A DNA stretch of 64,000 nt from Halobaculum sp. MBLA0143. GTDB taxonomy: Archaea; Halobacteriota; Halobacteria; Halobacteriales; Haloferacaceae. The position numbers and the translations under genes are program-made. This document shows, piece after piece, positions 42,485-50,627 of the stretch. Each line of letters opens with the position of its first letter. Within the stretch, counting starts at the first letter, position 1. A model generated the notes under the pieces. It was given only the letters and a program-made list of their open reading frames with translations. It was not told where the DNA came from and ran no database searches. Location of the stretch: positions 434,001 through 498,000 of the forward strand of contig NZ_JBGKAC010000002.1 of assembly GCF_041361465.1 (NCBI RefSeq). Direction: 5' to 3'.

Positions 42485-44806
42485 TCACGACACCTCCTCG
42501 AACAGTGCCCGCACGTCGTCGAAGTCGATCCGCCCGTTGTCGTTGAAGTCGAACGCGTCGGCTCCCTCCACGTCGTCGGAGCCGACGTTCTCGAAGAACT
42601 CCGTCACGTCGTCGAAGTCCGCGCGGCCGTTGCCGTTGAGGTCCTCGCAGTCTCCGTCGTCGTCCGGGTCCGTCGTCGCCGTGCCGTCGACGGTCGGACA
42701 GGACCGCTCCGTCGCGGCGACGCGGCCACAGTCGGCCGCGAGCCGGACCGTCACGGACTCGCCGGCGTCCGTGTCGACGGTCTGGTCGGCGATCTCCACT
42801 CGGCCGCTGCCGGCCGCGGCCCCGGTCAGCCGGACGGTGCCCAGTCGGATCTCGTCGTCGTCCGGACCCAACCGGTCCGAGAGGTCGGCGACCTTCAGCC
42901 GGGCGACCTGGCCGTCCGTCTCCGCCGTCGCCGTACCGAACGACTCCGCGGCCGTCGCGGCCGTCGGTGTCACGGTCGACGGGAACCGGAGCCGGAGGTC
43001 AGCGCCGGAGAAGCCGGGGTCGAACCCCGTCAGTCGCACCCCCGCCGTCGTCTCGGCGTCGACGCCGACGGAGACGCTCTCGACGCACAGTCGCGGGCCG
43101 TCCCCGTCGTCGGTCTCCTCGGTCTCCTCGCCGTCGCCGACGGCACCGATCGGGTACGCGATCCGGCCGTCGTTCGAGAAACTGTCCGACGGCGGGAGCG
43201 TGTCGCCGGTCTGGTTCGCCAGACTCCGTTCGGCCTTCTCTCTCGCGCTCTCCCGTGACACCGCCGGCACCCAAGTCCAGTACACGTCGCCAGTCGCGGT
43301 CTCGGGGATCTCCGCCGTCACCGTCACCGTCCCGGAGCCAGCCTCGTCCATCTCGGCGAGTCCGTACACCGTGCCGTCGCCGCCGCCGATCGCGGCGAAC
43401 ACGATGTTCGCCTGTGCGTCGTCGGTGAGTGCCGTCACCTGGATCTCGACGCCGGCCTCCGAGCCCGCCGTGACCGACTCCGGCGCGCTCGTCAGCCGGC
43501 CGCGTTGGAACGCCTCGCCCGCGTCGTTCACTCGGACGATCGTCTGGTCGTTGCCCGCGTCGTCCGTCTGCTCGGCCTCGGTGACGGGCCCCAGCGGGAG
43601 CGCCAGCCGGCCGTCGTTCGAGAAGCTGTCGGACTCCGGGAGCCCGACGTCGACCCGGTTCAGGAGGCTCCGCTCGGCCTTCTCCAGGGCACCCCGGGCG
43701 GAGCTGGCCGGCACCCAGGTCCAGTACACCCGCTCGGGGGCGTCCTCGGGGATCTCTGCGGTCACGGTCACCGCCCCGGTGCCCGTGTTCTGCATCTCGT
43801 TCAGGCCGTACACCTCGCCGTTGCTGTTGCCGATCGCGGCGAACACGACGTTCGACTGTGCACCGTCGGTGAGCGCCGTCACCTGGATCTCGATGCCGAT
43901 CTCCGAGCCCGGAGTGAGCGACTCGGGGGGGTCCGTCAGCCGGCCGCGTTGGAACGTCTCGCCCGCGTCGTTCACCCGGACGATCGTCCGTGCGTCGTCC
44001 TCCTCGTCGTCCGTCTCCGTTGTCTCGGCCGCGTCCCCCTCGCCGTCGACGACCGTCAGCGAGTCGAAGAACATCTCCACGCTGAAGTCGTCGTAGTCGG
44101 AGCTGTCCGCGCCGGTCCAGCCGGACTTCTCGCCGACCGTGTTGGCGAAGTTCTGCACCTCGACGGCCGCCACGCTCGTCGCGTTCACCAGCTCGAACGT
44201 CCGGGTGACGCGGTTGTCCGGCGCCCCCGACTCGTCGAACTCGATCGTGAACGTCCCCGCGTCCCAGTCGAAGTCGACGGTCGTCCCCACCCAGGTCTCG
44301 TAGCCGGCCTCCGTCAGGCCGACCCGATCCAGCGTCTCCGGGGCCGTGTGTTCGACGTACCACTCCGGGTTGTCCGTGGCGAACCCACAGACCACGTTCC
44401 CGTCGGCGTCGAGCAGCCGGAGCCCGCCACCGTAGCTGCCGGACAGCTCCAGCCAGTTGCCGACGAAGCTGTCGATCCGTCGGCCGCCGGCGAGCACGTC
44501 CGGCTCGTAGGCCGCGATCCGCCGGTCGATCCCCTCGGCTCGGATTCCGAGGCTCCGCTCCCCCTCGTAGGCGTACGCCGTCGTCGGCCCGAAGCCGTCC
44601 TCGAACACGCGCCAGTCGTCCAGGTCCTCGCCGTCCTCTGTCGTGCGGTGTGAGGAGGCCGCCGCCCGGTCGGTGGTTCTCGACAGCCCGGTGCCGGCGA
44701 CGCCGACCGTCGCCAGCGACCCGAGCACGCTCCGTCGTGTCCGGCCGTCGCCCTCGGACGCCTGTCGGTCCCCAGACGCTCCGCCCCGCCCCTCGTGACT
44801 AGACAT
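42485..44806 (-). CDS. Large Tat-exported protein with repeats, cohesin-like domain and dockerin
   Basis: 773 residues. A twin-arginine signal (GRTRRSVLGSLATVGVAGTG) indicates Tat export. Residues about 60-255 form a concanavalin-like beta domain (DFDWDAGTFTIEFDESGAPD). Two tandem repeats of about 145 residues follow, each beginning TIVRVNDAGE.FQRGRLT and containing VYWTWVPA and SDSFSNDGR. Residues about 566-690 are cohesin-like (GVRLTGFDPGFSGADLRLRF). The C-terminus is a type I dockerin with two calcium loops, DLNGNGRADFDDV (722-734) and DFNDNGRIDFDDV (753-765). First gene of an operon with the anchored cohesin protein. No enzymatic motif was recognised. Confidence 0.8.
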   Translation of the reverse strand: MSSHEGRGGASGDRQASEGDGRTRRSVLGSLATVGVAGTGLSRTTDRAAASSHRTTEDGEDLDDWRVFEDGFGPTTAYAYEGERSLGIRAEGIDRRIAAYEPDVLAGGRRIDSFVGNWLELSGSYGGGLRLLDADGNVVCGFATDNPEWYVEHTAPETLDRVGLTEAGYETWVGTTVDFDWDAGTFTIEFDESGAPDNRVTRTFELVNATSVAAVEVQNFANTVGEKSGWTGADSSDYDDFSVEMFFDSLTVVDGEGDAAETTETDDEEDDARTIVRVNDAGETFQRGRLTDPPESLTPGSEIGIEIQVTALTDGAQSNVVFAAIGNSNGEVYGLNEMQNTGTGAVTVTAEIPEDAPERVYWTWVPASSARGALEKAERSLLNRVDVGLPESDSFSNDGRLALPLGPVTEAEQTDDAGNDQTIVRVNDAGEAFQRGRLTSAPESVTAGSEAGVEIQVTALTDDAQANIVFAAIGGGDGTVYGLAEMDEAGSGTVTVTAEIPETATGDVYWTWVPAVSRESAREKAERSLANQTGDTLPPSDSFSNDGRIAYPIGAVGDGEETEETDDGDGPRLCVESVSVGVDAETTAGVRLTGFDPGFSGADLRLRFPSTVTPTAATAAESFGTATAETDGQVARLKVADLSDRLGPDDDEIRLGTVRLTGAAAGSGRVEIADQTVDTDAGESVTVRLAADCGRVAATERSCPTVDGTATTDPDDDGDCEDLNGNGRADFDDVTEFFENVGSDDVEGADAFDFNDNGRIDFDDVRALFEEVS

Positions 44807-44931
44807 CGTCAGTTCACAGCGGCCTGTCGAACTTCAGCCCACGCCGTGAGCAGTCACCTCACCGCGTGGGTCGACGTGACGGGTTCGAGACAGATTCAAT
44901 ACACAGGGGTGGAGAACTCCCGACGGGGAGC

Positions 44932-45848
44932 ATGATCGACGGGGACGAGGGACCGACGGGGCGGCGGGTGGGATCGCCGGGTGGCGACGGACGGGGACAG
45001 AGTCTGGATGCGAACGTCGTCGAGTTGGCCCGGGACAGACACGCGATCGTGGACTACCTCCGCGACGGCCCGGAGACGCGGCGGGCGGTCGCGGAACGGG
45101 TCGACGCCTCGCGGTCGACGGTCGACCGGGCGCTGTCGACGCTCCACGAGCACGGGCTCGTCGAGCGGACGGCAGAGGGGTACGAGACGACGCTCGTCGG
45201 CGTGGTCGCGCTGGAACGGGCTCGCGAGTTCGACCGGGACGCCGAGGCGCTGGCTCGGGCTCGTCCGGCGCTGTGGCCGCTGTGGAAGGAGACCCCGGTG
45301 TCGGTCGACCTCCTCCGCGAGGCGACCGTCGGGGTCGGCGAGACCGTCGACGAGCTGTTGTCGGCTCTGACCACCCGCCTGGAACGGGCGCGAGACGTAC
45401 GGATCGCCGCCGCGGCGCTCCCCGGGACGGCCCACCTCCGGGGGCTCCACGGCCGCGCCGTCGGCGACTGTTCGGTGACGCTCGTCTGTGGACAGACGCT
45501 GTTCGAGGCGCTGCTGGACCGTCACCCCGGGTGGCTCCGGGGGCTCGTCTGTGACGGCGACGCGAGAGTCGCGCAGGCCGACCTCCCGGCGCTGGAGCTC
45601 GCGGTCGTCGAGACGAACGAGCAGACGGCCGCGTGGCTCGTCGTGTACGACGGCGGACGCCCGCACTCGGTCGTCTACAACGACACTGCCGACGCCGTGG
45701 CGTGGGCCGACGACTGTCTCGACGGCTACGTCGAGACGGCGACGGACCGCGTCGACCGCGTCCGGGCGTTGCCGTCGGAGACGCCGGTCGACACCCCCGG
45801 CGGTCCCGTCGGCGGCGGCGACCGCGACCGCCGTCGCCCGACACCGGG
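44932..45848 (+). CDS. Winged-helix regulator (FilR1-like), 3' end unclear
   Basis: Starts ATG 44932, about 305 residues before protein character is lost. The winged helix reads DANVVELARDRHAIVDYLRD, RRAVAERVDASRSTVDRALS, TLHEHGLVERTAEGYETTLV. The C-terminal domain resembles the FilR1/methanogen regulator middle domain (ALPGTAHLRGLHGRAVGDCS, VVETNEQTAAWLVVYDGGRP, SVVYNDTADAVAWADDCLDG). Near 45800 the frame becomes arginine-rich and runs without a stop to 46509, overlapping a LamG domain read in another frame. I infer a frameshift joining the two. Divergent from the dockerin gene, so a candidate regulator of it. Confidence 0.75.
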
Positions 45849-46409
45849 GTGGCCGACGGCAACCGGGCGGAGGCGTCGCTGCTCGCAGGGGGCTACAGCT
45901 ACGACGGCCGACCAGTCCGGACGCCGCAGTTCGGTACGGAGAGGACGTTCACGGTCGCGCTGTGGTTCCGGGCCGCGGCGCCCGACGACGGCTGGCAGAC
46001 GCTCGTCAAGTGGGACTACCTCGCCGTCGGGCTCCGGCACGGGCTCCTCTTCGCCCACGTGTACGACCCGGAGACGGACCGCGAGCGCGCCCGGACGGAC
46101 CTCCCGACGGCCGACCTCCGGGCCGACCGCTGGCACCACGTCGCGTACGTCTGTGACGACACCGCCGCGACGCTGTACCTCGACGGCCGCGAGGTCGACA
46201 CGACGACTCACGACGACCGGATCGAGATCGCCCCCCGCGGCGTCTGTCTGGGGTACATCTACCGCGACCGCGACACCGGGGTCCACGCGCCCGAGTTCGA
46301 CGGCCGGATCGTCGACGCCCGGTTCTACGAGACCAGGCTCGACGCCACGACGATCCGCGAGATCGTCGCCGCGACGAGCCCCGACGTGGCCGGCGACTCG
46401 CCGGTGTGA
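45849..46409 (+). CDS. LamG/concanavalin-like domain, probably frameshifted from the regulator
   Basis: 186 residues if read from GTG 45849. Clear LamG pattern: AEASLLAGGYSYDGRPVRTP, TERTFTVALWFRAAAPDDGW, QTLVKWDYLAVGLRHGLLFA, ADRWHHVAYVCDDTAATLYL, DGREVDTTTHDDRI, and FDGRIVDARFYETRLDATTI. The domain usually binds carbohydrate or protein. It has no signal peptide and no convincing start of its own, and begins exactly where the regulator frame decays, so it may be the C-terminal half of one HTH-FilR1-LamG protein disrupted by a one-base indel in the GC-rich run 45800-45848. A separate gene is the alternative. Confidence 0.65.
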   Translation: MADGNRAEASLLAGGYSYDGRPVRTPQFGTERTFTVALWFRAAAPDDGWQTLVKWDYLAVGLRHGLLFAHVYDPETDRERARTDLPTADLRADRWHHVAYVCDDTAATLYLDGREVDTTTHDDRIEIAPRGVCLGYIYRDRDTGVHAPEFDGRIVDARFYETRLDATTIREIVAATSPDVAGDSPV

Positions 46410-46640
46410 GGGCTCGGCGGTCCGAGGCGGACGAGGCCCGACGATACCCGTCTGTGGAGTGACGGAGGACGGGCGGCGAGGCCGGGTGGACCGGTTCGAG
46501 GACGGGTAGCGGGAGCGAGTGGGCCTGTTCGAGGACAACTACGGACTCCCGCGAGGAGACACCCGTTCGACCGCCCTCGAGTAGTCTGACGCCGCCGTAC
46601 TCCCCACAAGGCACTTTCCGTGCCGCTCGGCAGTCCCGGT

Positions 46641-47540
46641 GTGCTCACCGACACGACTCGGCGTCGGTTCCTCGGGGTCGCCGCCGCGCTCTCGGCCGGC
46701 TGTGCGGCACGCCCCGGTCGCCGAGCCGACGCCGGCGGGACCGAGACGACGGACCGCGGGGCGAGCGACACGTCGACGCCGACGACGGACGGCTCGGAGA
46801 CGACCGAGACGGCCTCGCCGGCCCCGTCGCTCCCGGAGCGAACACTCGCCGACCCACCCGAGGGGCCGGAGTCGTACCCCGACCGCCCGGACGGCGACGG
46901 ACCGGGCGCGGCCGTCGCGTTCGTCCGACAGTTCGAGCACGCACAGGGGTACAACGTCCTCCACGAGCCGGACGCGGAGTCGATCTCCGTCCAGCCCGCG
47001 GCAGAACACGTCCGCTCGGTCGAGCCGGGCGGGCACTACGTCCTCGGCCGGCGGAGCGGCTACGCGAACTACGCGGACGGCGTCCACGCCGACCTCGGCA
47101 GCGCCCCACGGCTGTACTTCGTCTCCCCGCGGTACGTCGTCCGCGTCGGCGAGGAGGACGACCGGCTCCGAGACTGCACGACGGTGCCCGCGGCCGACGA
47201 CCCCGCCGACAACTTCGCCGCGAAGTGTTCCGGCGACGACGCCCGCTACGCGGTCGTCAACCTCGCGCCAGAGACCCGGGAGATGGTCGTCGAGGTGTCG
47301 CGTGCCGACACCGGAGCGACGGTCGGCCGCGAGTCCTACCGACTCGTCCCCGGGCGCCTGGTCGTCTTCGACGGCGTGACCCGCCGTCGGGGGCGCTACC
47401 GACTGACCGTGACCGCCGGCGACCGCGAGACGACGGCCGCGTGGGACCTCCGGAACGGCCCCCGGGAGCGGCCGCCGGTCGTCGTCTCCACCCCGCGTCG
47501 CCGGCTCGCCGTCGAACGGTTCGACGGGTGGCCGTACTGA
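46641..47540 (+). CDS. Tat-exported lipoprotein of unknown function
   Basis: 299 residues from GTG 46641. The N-terminus MLTDTTRRRFLGVAAALSAGC is a twin-arginine lipoprotein signal with lipobox LSAGC. A Thr/Ser/Glu/Asp-rich linker follows. The mature domain (AVAFVRQFEHAQGYNVLHEP, HYVLGRRSGYANYADGVHAD, GDDARYAVVNLAPETREMVV, GRYRLTVTAGDRETTAAWDL) looks mostly beta-stranded, without a recognised family. Two cysteines (in RLRDCTTVP and AAKCSGDD) could form a disulfide outside the cell. It lies downstream of the LamG segment on the same strand and may belong to the surface cluster. Confidence 0.75.
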   Translation: MLTDTTRRRFLGVAAALSAGCAARPGRRADAGGTETTDRGASDTSTPTTDGSETTETASPAPSLPERTLADPPEGPESYPDRPDGDGPGAAVAFVRQFEHAQGYNVLHEPDAESISVQPAAEHVRSVEPGGHYVLGRRSGYANYADGVHADLGSAPRLYFVSPRYVVRVGEEDDRLRDCTTVPAADDPADNFAAKCSGDDARYAVVNLAPETREMVVEVSRADTGATVGRESYRLVPGRLVVFDGVTRRRGRYRLTVTAGDRETTAAWDLRNGPRERPPVVVSTPRRRLAVERFDGWPY

Positions 47541-47559
47541 GACGGGGGTGACGCGGCCG

Positions 47560-48291
47560 TCAGCCGACGTGCGTCTCGACGGTGAACACGACGACGACGG
47601 CGGTCGTCAGCAGGCCGACGACCGCGGCAGTCCCGAGGGCTGTGCTCGTGGTGACGGGCGCGTCGAAGCCGCCCGCCATCGCCACTCGGAGGGGGAAGTG
47701 ACCGGGGAGGAATCGAGCGAGGGCCGGTGTGTCGGTCGCCAGCGGGTTCTGGAAGACGAACAGGTCGAGCATCGCGCCGAACAGGATCACGTACACGCCG
47801 GAGAGCCGGTCGAGGAGGACGCCCGCGAGCACGCCGACGAGTCCGTAGACGAACGCCGTCGCCAGCACACCGACGAGGAACACCGCGAGGCTCGCGGGCT
47901 CGAACGCGGTCAGCATCACCGCGACGGAGACGGTCGTGGCGATCACGGAGACGGCGGCGACGAGTCCGAGTCGGGCGACGACCACCTCCCAGGGCCGGTA
48001 GCCGGCGACGACGGTCCGGGCGTCCGCCTCGACGGCCGTCTGCATCAGGAACAGACCGGCGACGCCGGCCAGCAACGCGGCGGTCATCGGGGTCGTGAAC
48101 GCCGGGAACGCCTCCGGGAGCGTGGTCGCCACTACCCGGTCGGCGACGTGGACGCGGGCCGGACCGGAGGGGGCGACGAGCGTGAACAACCCGACCACGT
48201 ACGCCGGCGCGACGACGAGCAACGCGAGCAACAACGGCGTCCGGCGGAGTTCCGACGCGCCCGCTCGGAACGCGGTGCCGACGCGGGTCAC
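47560..48291 (-). CDS. ABC-2 type exporter permease (second)
   Basis: 243 residues from GTG 48291, which overlaps the TGA of the preceding permease in a GTGA junction (the ORF reaches 48300). Six hydrophobic segments typical of ABC-2 permeases: LLLALLVVAPAYVVGLFTLV, TTPMTAALLAGVAGLFLMQT, VVVARLGLVAAVSVIATTVS, ASLAVFLVGVLATAFVYGLV. Cytoplasmic-side motif ADARTVVAGYRPWEV. With its paralogous neighbour it would form the membrane half of a heterodimeric exporter powered by the adjacent ATPase. Substrate unknown. Confidence 0.85.
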   Translation of the reverse strand: MTRVGTAFRAGASELRRTPLLLALLVVAPAYVVGLFTLVAPSGPARVHVADRVVATTLPEAFPAFTTPMTAALLAGVAGLFLMQTAVEADARTVVAGYRPWEVVVARLGLVAAVSVIATTVSVAVMLTAFEPASLAVFLVGVLATAFVYGLVGVLAGVLLDRLSGVYVILFGAMLDLFVFQNPLATDTPALARFLPGHFPLRVAMAGGFDAPVTTSTALGTAAVVGLLTTAVVVVFTVETHVG

Positions 48292-49091
48292 GCCGACCAC
48301 CCCACCACGCCGGTGACGCGGTCGACGACGGCACCGGCGACACCGAACGTCCCGCCGGTGGACCGGCCGTACGCGAGCAGTGCAGCGGCCGTCGACAGCC
48401 CGATCCAGGCCAGCGTCGGCACGAGGTGTCCGCCCGCGTACGTCCCGTCGAAGACGGCGGCCGTGAACAACGCCTGCGGGTGTGCCAGCGGCGCGAGGTC
48501 GGTCACCTGGAGCTCACCGGCGACCGGCAGCGACACGGCGAAGTCCACCGGGAACAGCCCCGAAGAGAGCGCGTTGTCGATGTCGGCGAGGAACACGAGC
48601 ACGACGGACCCCTCCAGCTCTCGGGGGACGACCGTGCCGACGAGCACGCCGAGCAGTCCGTACAGTAGTCCGGCCGCGACCAACGACGCGAACGCGAGCG
48701 CCGGCGCGGCGACGGTGACACGGAACGCGAGCGCCGCGAACGCGACGGTCGCGCCACAGACGGCGATCGCCAAGACGGTGACCAGCCGCGACGCGAGTGT
48801 CGTGTGTCGGGGCAGGCCCGCGACCGCGGCGCGCTCGTCGCCGCGACGGGCGCTCAACAGCTGGAACAGTCCGACCAGGCCCGCGAGGAACGCGACCGCG
48901 AACAACGCGCCGGCCGTCCGCCCGGCCGCCGCCGGAGCGGCCGCGAGCGCCGGCAGTTGCGGGAACGACGCCAGTGCGGTGCCGTACAGCTCCACGACCA
49001 CCGGCGGGAGGACGACTACCCCCACCAGGGTCCGAGGCCGCCGGAGCAGTTCGGCGAGACGGAGCCGCGTCACGGTACCGAGCGTGCTCAC
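48288..49091 (-). CDS. ABC-2 type exporter permease (first)
   Basis: 267 residues from GTG 49091, which overlaps the ATPase stop in a GTGA junction. Membrane segments include GALFAVAFLAGLVGLFQLLS, LVTVLAIAVCGATVAFAALA, ALAFASLVAAGLLYGLLGVL and LVPTLAWIGLSTAAALLAYG. The cytoplasmic loop SARRGDERAAVAGLPRHTTL corresponds to the same position in the downstream paralogue. The ORF is open far upstream (to 51230), but that DNA encodes the ATPase and other genes in different frames. Confidence 0.85.
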   Translation of the reverse strand: MSTLGTVTRLRLAELLRRPRTLVGVVVLPPVVVELYGTALASFPQLPALAAAPAAAGRTAGALFAVAFLAGLVGLFQLLSARRGDERAAVAGLPRHTTLASRLVTVLAIAVCGATVAFAALAFRVTVAAPALAFASLVAAGLLYGLLGVLVGTVVPRELEGSVVLVFLADIDNALSSGLFPVDFAVSLPVAGELQVTDLAPLAHPQALFTAAVFDGTYAGGHLVPTLAWIGLSTAAALLAYGRSTGGTFGVAGAVVDRVTGVVGWSA

Positions 49092-49957
49092 GGCTCTTCG
49101 ACCCCCGTAGCGGTGCTGGCGTCGTCCGTCGCGTCCGTGGCGGTACTGTCTGTCGTGTCCGTCTGCGCCTCCTCGGCGCTGCCGTCGTGTGCCGCGCTCC
49201 GGGCCTGCTGGGGTGGCTCGTCCCGTTCGTGGAGCCGGCCGTCCCGGAGCTCGACCACGCGGTCGAACCGCTCGCGCTCGCTGACGAGGTGTGAGACGAC
49301 CGCGATCGCGGTGCCGTCCGCGACCAGGTCCTCCGCCAGCTCCCAGAACGCGAGGTACGTGTCCCAGTCGAACCCCGTGTACGGCTCGTCGAGGAACAAC
49401 ACGTCCGGCTCGTGGAGCACGGCGACGGCGAGGTTCACCTTCTGTCGGTTTCCGCCCGAGAGGTGGTCGACGCGGTACGACAGGAACTGCTCGAAGCCGA
49501 GCCGTGCGGCCAGCTCGTCGCGCCGCTCGCGGACCCGCTCCGCGGACAGTCCGTACGCCTCGCCGAACAACGAGAACGTCTCCTCCACGGTCAGCCGGTC
49601 GTACAACAGCGTCTCCTGTGGACACCACCCGACCGCGGCGTCGTCGTCGACCGTCCCGGCGTCCGGCGCGAGCGCGCCGACGAGGATCTGCAGCAGCGTC
49701 GACTTCCCCGAGCCGTTCTCGCCGACGATCCCGACGATCTCCCCGGGGGACAGCTCGAGCTCGGCACCGGTCAACACCGGAACCTCCCGGCCGACGAACG
49801 GGAGCCGCGAACGGTACGTCTTCTCGACGCCGCTGGCGGTGAACACCGGTTCGGCCGCGTCGGCCACGCCGTCGTCCGTCCCGCGGTCGTCTCCGGGCGG
49901 CTGGTCGCCGGACGACGGCGCCCGCCGACCGTCCGCTCCGTTCTGTATATTCGACAT
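49088..49957 (-). CDS. ABC exporter ATPase
   Basis: 289 residues. After a disordered N-terminus, the ABC domain shows Walker A GENGSGKST, Q-loop WCPQETLLYDRLTVEE, signature LSGGNRQK, Walker B VLFLDEPYTGFD and the switch His in VVSHLVSE. A long Ala/Thr/Asp tail ends the protein. It powers the two ABC-2 permeases encoded downstream with overlapping ends. ATG 49957 lies inside a perfect inverted repeat, and a TAATACATTTCG element about 20-30 bases upstream predicts a leaderless transcript. The exporter is probably controlled by the divergent GbsR-like gene. Confidence 0.92.
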   Translation of the reverse strand: MSNIQNGADGRRAPSSGDQPPGDDRGTDDGVADAAEPVFTASGVEKTYRSRLPFVGREVPVLTGAELELSPGEIVGIVGENGSGKSTLLQILVGALAPDAGTVDDDAAVGWCPQETLLYDRLTVEETFSLFGEAYGLSAERVRERRDELAARLGFEQFLSYRVDHLSGGNRQKVNLAVAVLHEPDVLFLDEPYTGFDWDTYLAFWELAEDLVADGTAIAVVSHLVSERERFDRVVELRDGRLHERDEPPQQARSAAHDGSAEEAQTDTTDSTATDATDDASTATGVEEP

Positions 49958-49968
49958 CGAGCGAATAT
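49947..49968. promoter_or_regulatory. Inverted repeat over the ATPase start codon (putative operator)
   Basis: ATATTCG at 49947-49953 and CGAATAT at 49962-49968 are perfect inverted arms with an 8-base spacer. The spacer contains the ATG of the ABC ATPase gene. The 55-base divergent region to the regulator start at 50013 also contains GAACGAAATG and a TATA-like ATGTATTAG. A protein bound here would cover the transcription start of the exporter operon, as expected for a repressor. Confidence 0.6.
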
Positions 49969-50012
49969 TCCGAACGAAATGTATTAGTCCTTTCGGAGGG
50001 TACCAGTCTTCG

Positions 50013-50627
50013 ATGACCGAGACCGAGACGGCGACGGAGCTCCAGCCGGGCGGACAGGCAGGGGAGGCCCGCGAACGCGTGATCGAGGCGTTCGAACGGA
50101 GCGCGGAGATCTACGGGTTGAGTCGGAGCTACGGCCGGCTGTACGGGTTGTTGTACTTCGCGGACGGGCCGGCGTCGTTGGACCAGTTGGTCGAGGCCAG
50201 CGGCTACGCAAAGTCGACGGTGAGCACCACGCTGAAAGACATGGAGCGGCTCCACCTGGTCTACCGTCGCTCCGTTCCGGGCGAGGGGAAACGAGCGTTC
50301 TACGAGGCAGAACGCGACTTCTGGACGGTCGTCAGAGAGTTCCTCCGTCGGGAGGTCCGACGCGAGATCGACATCGTGGGTCGTGCGCTCGCGGACGCCG
50401 AAGAGACGCTGGAGGCCGCCGCCGAAGCGTCGCCTTCCGACGACGGCTCCGACGGGGCGGGCGACGCCGACCGGGACACCGACGACGACCGGATCGAACG
50501 CGACCTCCGACGAGTTCGGGAGCTCCGACAGATGTACGACCGGAGCGAACGGGCCGTCCGGTTGTTGACCGGTTCCTCGGTCGACCGCCTCGCCGGGCTG
50601 TTGGAACGCCTCCGGAACGACCGGTGA
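50013..50627 (+). CDS. GbsR/MarR-type transcriptional regulator
   Basis: 204 residues from ATG 50013. The N-terminal winged helix reads AFERSAEIYGLSRSYGRLYG, LLYFADGPASLDQLVEASGY, AKSTVSTTLKDMERLHLVYR, followed by VPGEGKRAFYEAERDFWTVV, the wing and linker of the GbsR group. The C-terminal half is helical and charged (ETLEAAAEASPSDDGSDGAG; DLRRVRELRQMYDRSERAVR) and probably dimerises. It is divergent from the ABC-2 exporter operon with only 55 bases between starts and a palindrome there, so it is the likely local regulator. Confidence 0.85.
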   Translation: MTETETATELQPGGQAGEARERVIEAFERSAEIYGLSRSYGRLYGLLYFADGPASLDQLVEASGYAKSTVSTTLKDMERLHLVYRRSVPGEGKRAFYEAERDFWTVVREFLRREVRREIDIVGRALADAEETLEAAAEASPSDDGSDGAGDADRDTDDDRIERDLRRVRELRQMYDRSERAVRLLTGSSVDRLAGLLERLRNDR

